64,000 nt of DNA from Brachypodius melanocephalos (lineage: Eukaryota > Chordata > Aves > Passeriformes > Pycnonotidae): contig VZSR01000680.1 in assembly GCA_013398615.1 (NCBI GenBank), positions 1,037,852 to 1,101,851 on the forward strand. Direction: 5' to 3'. A program made the translations under genes and the position numbers. Shown one piece after another: positions 60,401 through 64,000 of the stretch (its first letter is position 1; each line of letters begins with the position of its first letter). The notes under the pieces are model-generated. The model had not been told where the DNA came from and ran no database searches. It saw nothing but the letters and a program-made list of their open reading frames with translations.

Positions 60401-62354
60401 CATTTACAATATTTTTCGTTATAGAAGGCAAGGAGACTTTGAATACCCAGTATAAGTGATGTTTTTGCCTCTCAAATAATTGAGGAGGAAAGGAAACAAT
60501 TTTAGTAGTATGATAGGATGACAGAGAGATTGATTGGATATGTCATTGATAGATGGATATTGATATATGTAAATTGATTTTAAAAGCCACTCAGCGAAAA
60601 GAAAATGGTTTGTTGAAATATGTACTTTAAATTATTTGCATATGTCAATTAAATGAGTTCCAAAAAATTTTTATTAATATTTGTAATTGATAATTGAATG
60701 TTTGTATTTTCAGGTGAAATTTGGAAATACGACATTTAAGACCGACGTGTATCCCAAATCACTTAATCCTCAGTGGAATTCTGAGTGGTTCAAATTTGAA
60801 GTAAGTATTTTTTAAGAGTTTGCCTGTAACTATATAGACACTCTGGTATAGCTGCCCTTAATTAAATAGTTGCATTTCAAGCAGAAAATGAGTTTTGAGC
60901 AAGAAGTGTATTTGTGTTTAAATGCACAAAGCCTTTTCAGCAAACCCAGCTCCAGTCAGGCCTTGTTTGCTAAGGGCGTCTCATTGGCTTTTTAGGAGTG
61001 TTTGTGAAGATAAAAGCTTGCCAGGTTAAATCCAACTTCAGTGTTGTTCTATTAGAAAAGAGAACACTGAAATGGAGCAGGGGTTAGGATTTTTCAGTAC
61101 AGTTATCAGTACAAGTGTGTGTAAATAAATACGTACTTATGAAAGTACAGGTATTCCTGTGGGGTTTTTTTATAATTTTGAGCAAGCAAAGTTAATTGGT
61201 ATTTGAAGCCTTACATTTGGTTGCAAAGATAATAACCTTGTCGAAGGAGAAACTGGAAAATTCCTGTGTGAAGATTACAAAATAAAGAGCTTGGACACCA
61301 ATTATTGGACCACTTTCTCTTTGGGTTTCCTTATGTAATAATGAGGGCATTCAGCATTTTCCTGTAATTGCTTGTTGCTTTCCAGGATCTAATTTGTTGA
61401 TGTCCTTTGACATTATGCCCTGAACAAGTGTTTACATGTTTCTTTTTTGTTAATACATTTTTTTTACTACTTAAAAAAAGAGGATTATGTTTAGAATAAA
61501 TTAATTATTGAAACACTGGAATGTGTAGTTCTGGTTCATTTACCATGCTCTAAAGCAATATCACAATTCTGCAAACACTACATGAGTCATCCCATTGCAG
61601 TTAGCAAACTCAATTCTTGGTTTGTGACATTGAACACAAAAAGCTGTGAAATGTCTTAGTCCTAAAACAAAACAGTTGTTATCTGTAGATGGATTATTGC
61701 ATTTGTTTAGGAAATTGCATATGTAGAATTACCAAATTTTTACTGCAGGCTGTGTAAAATACCTTCTTTTAAGCCACTGACCAGTGATAAGAACACTGTA
61801 ATCTTAACTTCAGAGTATAATGGTCTTCTGAGGTGTTTTGTCTTAAATTCCTCCTCTTCTCCCTCTCCTCTTCTCCCTCTCCTCTTCTCCCTCTCCTCTT
61901 CTCCCTCTCCTCTTCTCCCTCTCCTCCTTCATCAGTATGTATTGTGGAGATAGGTAGACAATCTAGGAAGTGTGACTTAAAATAGTGTGGAATTTTAAAA
62001 CAAATAATCACTGTAATCTTGGTTTTTCTGTTCTCTCCCAGTGAGAGTTCTGTTTCCAGGATCTCACCAGCCTCTGGAGGATAAAATCAAAAAAGAGTGA
62101 ATGCATTGTTTAGCTTCAGGAAAAATGTCTTTCCCTGCACATTTTTAAATACTCAGATTCCATGTTAATATTTGTTTTCCAGGTGGATGATGAAGAGCTC
62201 CAGGATGAGCCTCTCCAGATCACAGTTCTTGATCATGATACCTACAGTGCCAATGATGCCATTGGCAAAGTGTACATAGATATTGATCCTCTGCTCTATA
62301 GTGAAGCAGCCACCGTCATTTCAGGATGGTTTCCAATTTATGATACCATTCATG
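57398..62354 (+). CDS. C2CD5: C2 domain-containing protein 5 (CDP138), 5' part: coding exons 1-3
   Basis: Joining 57398-57487, 60714-60800 and 62183-62354 gives 116 codons plus one base, starting MPGKLKVKIVAGRHLPVM. This is the N-terminal C2 domain of C2CD5/CDP138, a Ca2+- and phospholipid-binding protein phosphorylated by Akt2 and linked to insulin-stimulated GLUT4 vesicle fusion at the plasma membrane. The calcium-loop aspartates Asp19, Asp26, Asp76, Asp78 and Asp84 are all present. The mammalian protein has about 1,000 residues, so most of the gene lies beyond the right edge. The next exon, expected to begin IRGEI, was not found before 64,000. The gene is divergent from ETNK1, as in mammals. 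Confidence 0.95.
57638..57835 (+). mobile_element. CR1 LINE 3' end in C2CD5 intron 1
   Basis: GAACTTCTTCATGGAAGGGG, CATGGGAACGGGCTGCCCAG, GAGGTGTTCAAGACTGGACG and the tail TTGATTCTGTGATTAGACA form a CR1 3' end in sense orientation, starting about 150 bp after the C2CD5 exon 1 donor. Part of it is unusually CpG-rich, like the island around it. Confidence 0.85.
58138..58245 (+). mobile_element. CR1 LINE 3' tail in C2CD5 intron 1
   Basis: AGCCCAGGTTGGATGGGACT, CTGAGCAACGTGATCCAGTG and TTTAAGGTCCCTTCAAATCC match the last about 110 bp of CR1, sense orientation. Confidence 0.8.
60714..60800 (+). CDS. C2CD5: C2CD5 coding exon 2 (residues 31-59)
   Basis: 87 bp, encoding VKFGNTTFKTDVYPKS and then LNPQWNSEWFKFE. 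The LNPQWNE-like segment is the classic C2 core motif. Acceptor GTATTTTCAG; donor GTAAGT; phase 0 at both ends. Confidence 0.96.
61851..61925. repeat. 14-bp polypyrimidine minisatellite in C2CD5 intron 2
   Basis: About five near-perfect copies of CCCTCTCCTCTTCT, giving roughly 75 nt of pure C/T on the plus strand. The minus-strand open frame rich in Glu/Arg/Gly here is a by-product of the repeat. Confidence 0.95.
62183..62354 (+). CDS. C2CD5: C2CD5 coding exon 3 (residues 60-116 plus one base)
   Basis: 172 bp, encoding VDDEELQDEPLQITVLDHD through to GWFPIYDTIH plus one base of the next Gly. It contains calcium loop 3 (Asp76, Asp78, Asp84) and completes the C2 sandwich. Acceptor TTTGTTTTCCAG; donor GTAAGA. 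In genomic sequence the frame continues as KIC and a stop, which is intronic read-through and not a real C-terminus. Confidence 0.96.
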
Positions 62355-64000
62355 GTAAGATTTGCTAATTTAAAACAGACTTGTTTGAAATGTAATCTGC
62401 TTCTTATAATCTTGTAAGCTGTCTTCAGAAATTTGTAATAACTTTAGCTTCGAAGTTGGAAAACTACTTTACTACACTACTTTACTGGGGGTTTTTTTTC
62501 CGTATTTTCTGACATGAGAAAATTTCTGGCTTAGGAGAAAAGACTGGGGCTTGGCAGAATGCCTTCCACAGGACTTGGGACAAGTGGGAAAAAATCTTCA
62601 CTAGTTACTGCAAATTTCAGATTAAGTAAAAAGATTCAGATATATTTGTCCAATTACCATGTATTTGCTAGACAGATGTAATTTTGCTGGAGTTACTTGA
62701 AGTGTACCTTCCTGAGATTTGGGATAAACTTCAGCTGAGATGAAGGGATAGGATGTGAGATATCTTCAACAGGATGAAATTCCTTTTCTCTGCAGTAAGT
62801 GCTCTCAGTGCTAGGTGGATTTCATCAGAATGTCTTGAAGGTATGAGAAAAAAAGTTAATGATGTTTTTGCTTTTGATTTTAATGAAACAGCTTTTGTCT
62901 CAGCCAATGTCAGTTTAGAGCAATTAACTTGCTGCTTGAATACCTTAGTGCAGAACATCTCTGTGGTTGCCATTATCCCCATTGTTCATTATTCAGAGTG
63001 AATTAATTGACCTAACAATGTTAAAAGCTAATTATAAATCATTGTTGAGAAATAATTAATGGAGTTCATGGGATGCTCATCATAACTGATGCAAAGTATT
63101 TTTTGCATTTTTGCATTTTAAAGTTATAGCAAAGAGAAATATTGCGAAATATTGCATGTGGGGTTTTTTAATTGCCTTTTTATCCTATGCACATTTTCCT
63201 ATCACATATTTTCTTCTGGAGCTAAATTATGCAAATGCTTGTTTCAGGATGTGTACAGCTGGTAGGTTAGAGGGAGTTAGATTTCTCTATATTTTTCCAG
63301 GTATGTTGATATTTCACAGCTCTTTCCTATTTAAGTAAAACTGGAATTCTTATATTTTCATGCTCGTAGCACTAGATACCAATTATCTTGACTCTTGGCA
63401 AACATAAATTGATGCTTCCTTAAAAAAGGATAAATATCATGTTCATAAGTTTGTATTAAATTTTTTTTCTTTCAAACCTCAACATGCTTGTTTCTGAAAA
63501 TATGTAACTCTGAGGCATTTTCTGTTACAATAACTGAAGGCTTCTTTCTGTTGGCATTTTGGAAGGGACATGTGGCTGATTTTATTGCAGTAGTATCTGA
63601 GTTGAACAACAAATCCAGTGCTGCTGTTTCAGCGTCATTTATTGAAGTGATAAAAGCTTCTGAAGACACTAGAGATCAGACTCATCAAGAGGTTTAGTCC
63701 TCAATATGTCAGAATCTATAATATGTGAAATGAATTTGTTACTGGGTGGGGAAAAAGAAGAAAAAGCTCAGAACAGGAAAGTAAAGAAGTCAAAAAGGAA
63801 TGGTTCTGTGTTAGAAAATATTCTAACTAATTCATTTCTAGTACAGTTTAATCATAGATTAAAATTAAGCTTTGTCTAAAAGGTCTGTAATACCTTATTT
63901 TTTATATATTTCCTGTCACAGTTAAAGTATTTTGTGAACACTTCCTGTGCCACTTTGTGGTTCTACAAAGATGCATAAATCTTTCTCCCTGGGTTGAACT
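62355..64000 (+). other. C2CD5 intron 3, partial
   Basis: Begins at donor GTAAGA and runs off the window. No exon encoding the expected IRGEINVVVK continuation was found. Short open frames (for example 62,774-63,001 and 63,488-63,697) lack splice context and resemblance. Confidence 0.7.

Noticed and set aside
61769..62011. Glu/Arg/Gly-rich minus-strand frame
   Set aside because: Product of the 14-bp polypyrimidine repeat; frame cycling explains the charged composition.
62162..62368. Treating C2CD5 exon 3 as a short free-standing gene
   Set aside because: The upstream MLIFVFQ is intron sequence before the AG acceptor, and the terminal KIC lies past the GTAAGA donor.
63488..63697. Possible fourth C2CD5 exon or separate gene
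   Set aside because: Sequence does not match the expected IRGEINVVVKVDLF continuation and lacks a convincing acceptor/donor pair.
1..64000. tRNA, rRNA, snoRNA, microRNA genes, CRISPR arrays or operon-like systems
   Set aside because: No cloverleaf, rRNA-like block or regularly spaced direct repeats were recognised by eye. Hairpin RNAs cannot be excluded without folding software.

Overview
The window is vertebrate nuclear DNA, almost certainly from a bird and probably a songbird. The evidence is two intron-rich vertebrate genes, many truncated CR1 LINE fragments (the main avian retroposon) and solo-LTR-like endogenous retrovirus pieces of the kind common in passerines. No SINEs, bacterial genes or CRISPR arrays are seen. 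The species assignment is inference; the two genes are read directly from exon translations and splice sites.

Layout: 1-7,300 is intergenic, with a CR1 on the minus strand (1,636-2,330), an older CR1 trace (3,530-3,940) and a CR1 tail (6,724-6,855). From about 7,315 to 38,230 lies ETNK1 (ethanolamine kinase 1) on the minus strand. It has a CpG-island promoter and exon 1 at 37,240-38,230, eight coding exons whose phases all agree (363 codons), and a probable 6.8-kb 3' UTR ending near 7,315. Its introns carry a CR1 tail, a CR1 body and two LTR-like elements. From 38,240 to 56,290 is a gene-free divergent intergenic stretch with a 57-nt poly(A) tract, an old CR1, a 78-bp tandem duplication, a GC-rich LTR-like block and a CR1. 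From 56,290 to the right edge is the 5' end of C2CD5 (C2 domain-containing protein 5, also called CDP138) on the plus strand. It has a GC-rich promoter with GC boxes and an NRF1-type palindrome, then coding exons 1-3, which encode essentially the whole N-terminal C2 domain. The rest of the gene continues beyond 64,000.

ETNK1 and C2CD5 are head-to-head, with starts about 19.5 kb apart. This is the same neighbour order I recall for mammals (C2CD5-ETNK1-SOX5). ETNK1 phosphorylates ethanolamine in the first step of the CDP-ethanolamine route to phosphatidylethanolamine. C2CD5 is a calcium- and lipid-binding protein linked to insulin-stimulated GLUT4 vesicle delivery. Nothing in the sequence shows that they are co-regulated.

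I found no clearly undescribed biological system. The most interesting points are: a reading frame open for about 104 codons without any ATG directly upstream of the ETNK1 start; a CR1 copy lying between a YY1-site CpG block and the C2CD5 core promoter; and retroelements sitting within 10-80 bp of ETNK1 splice donors.
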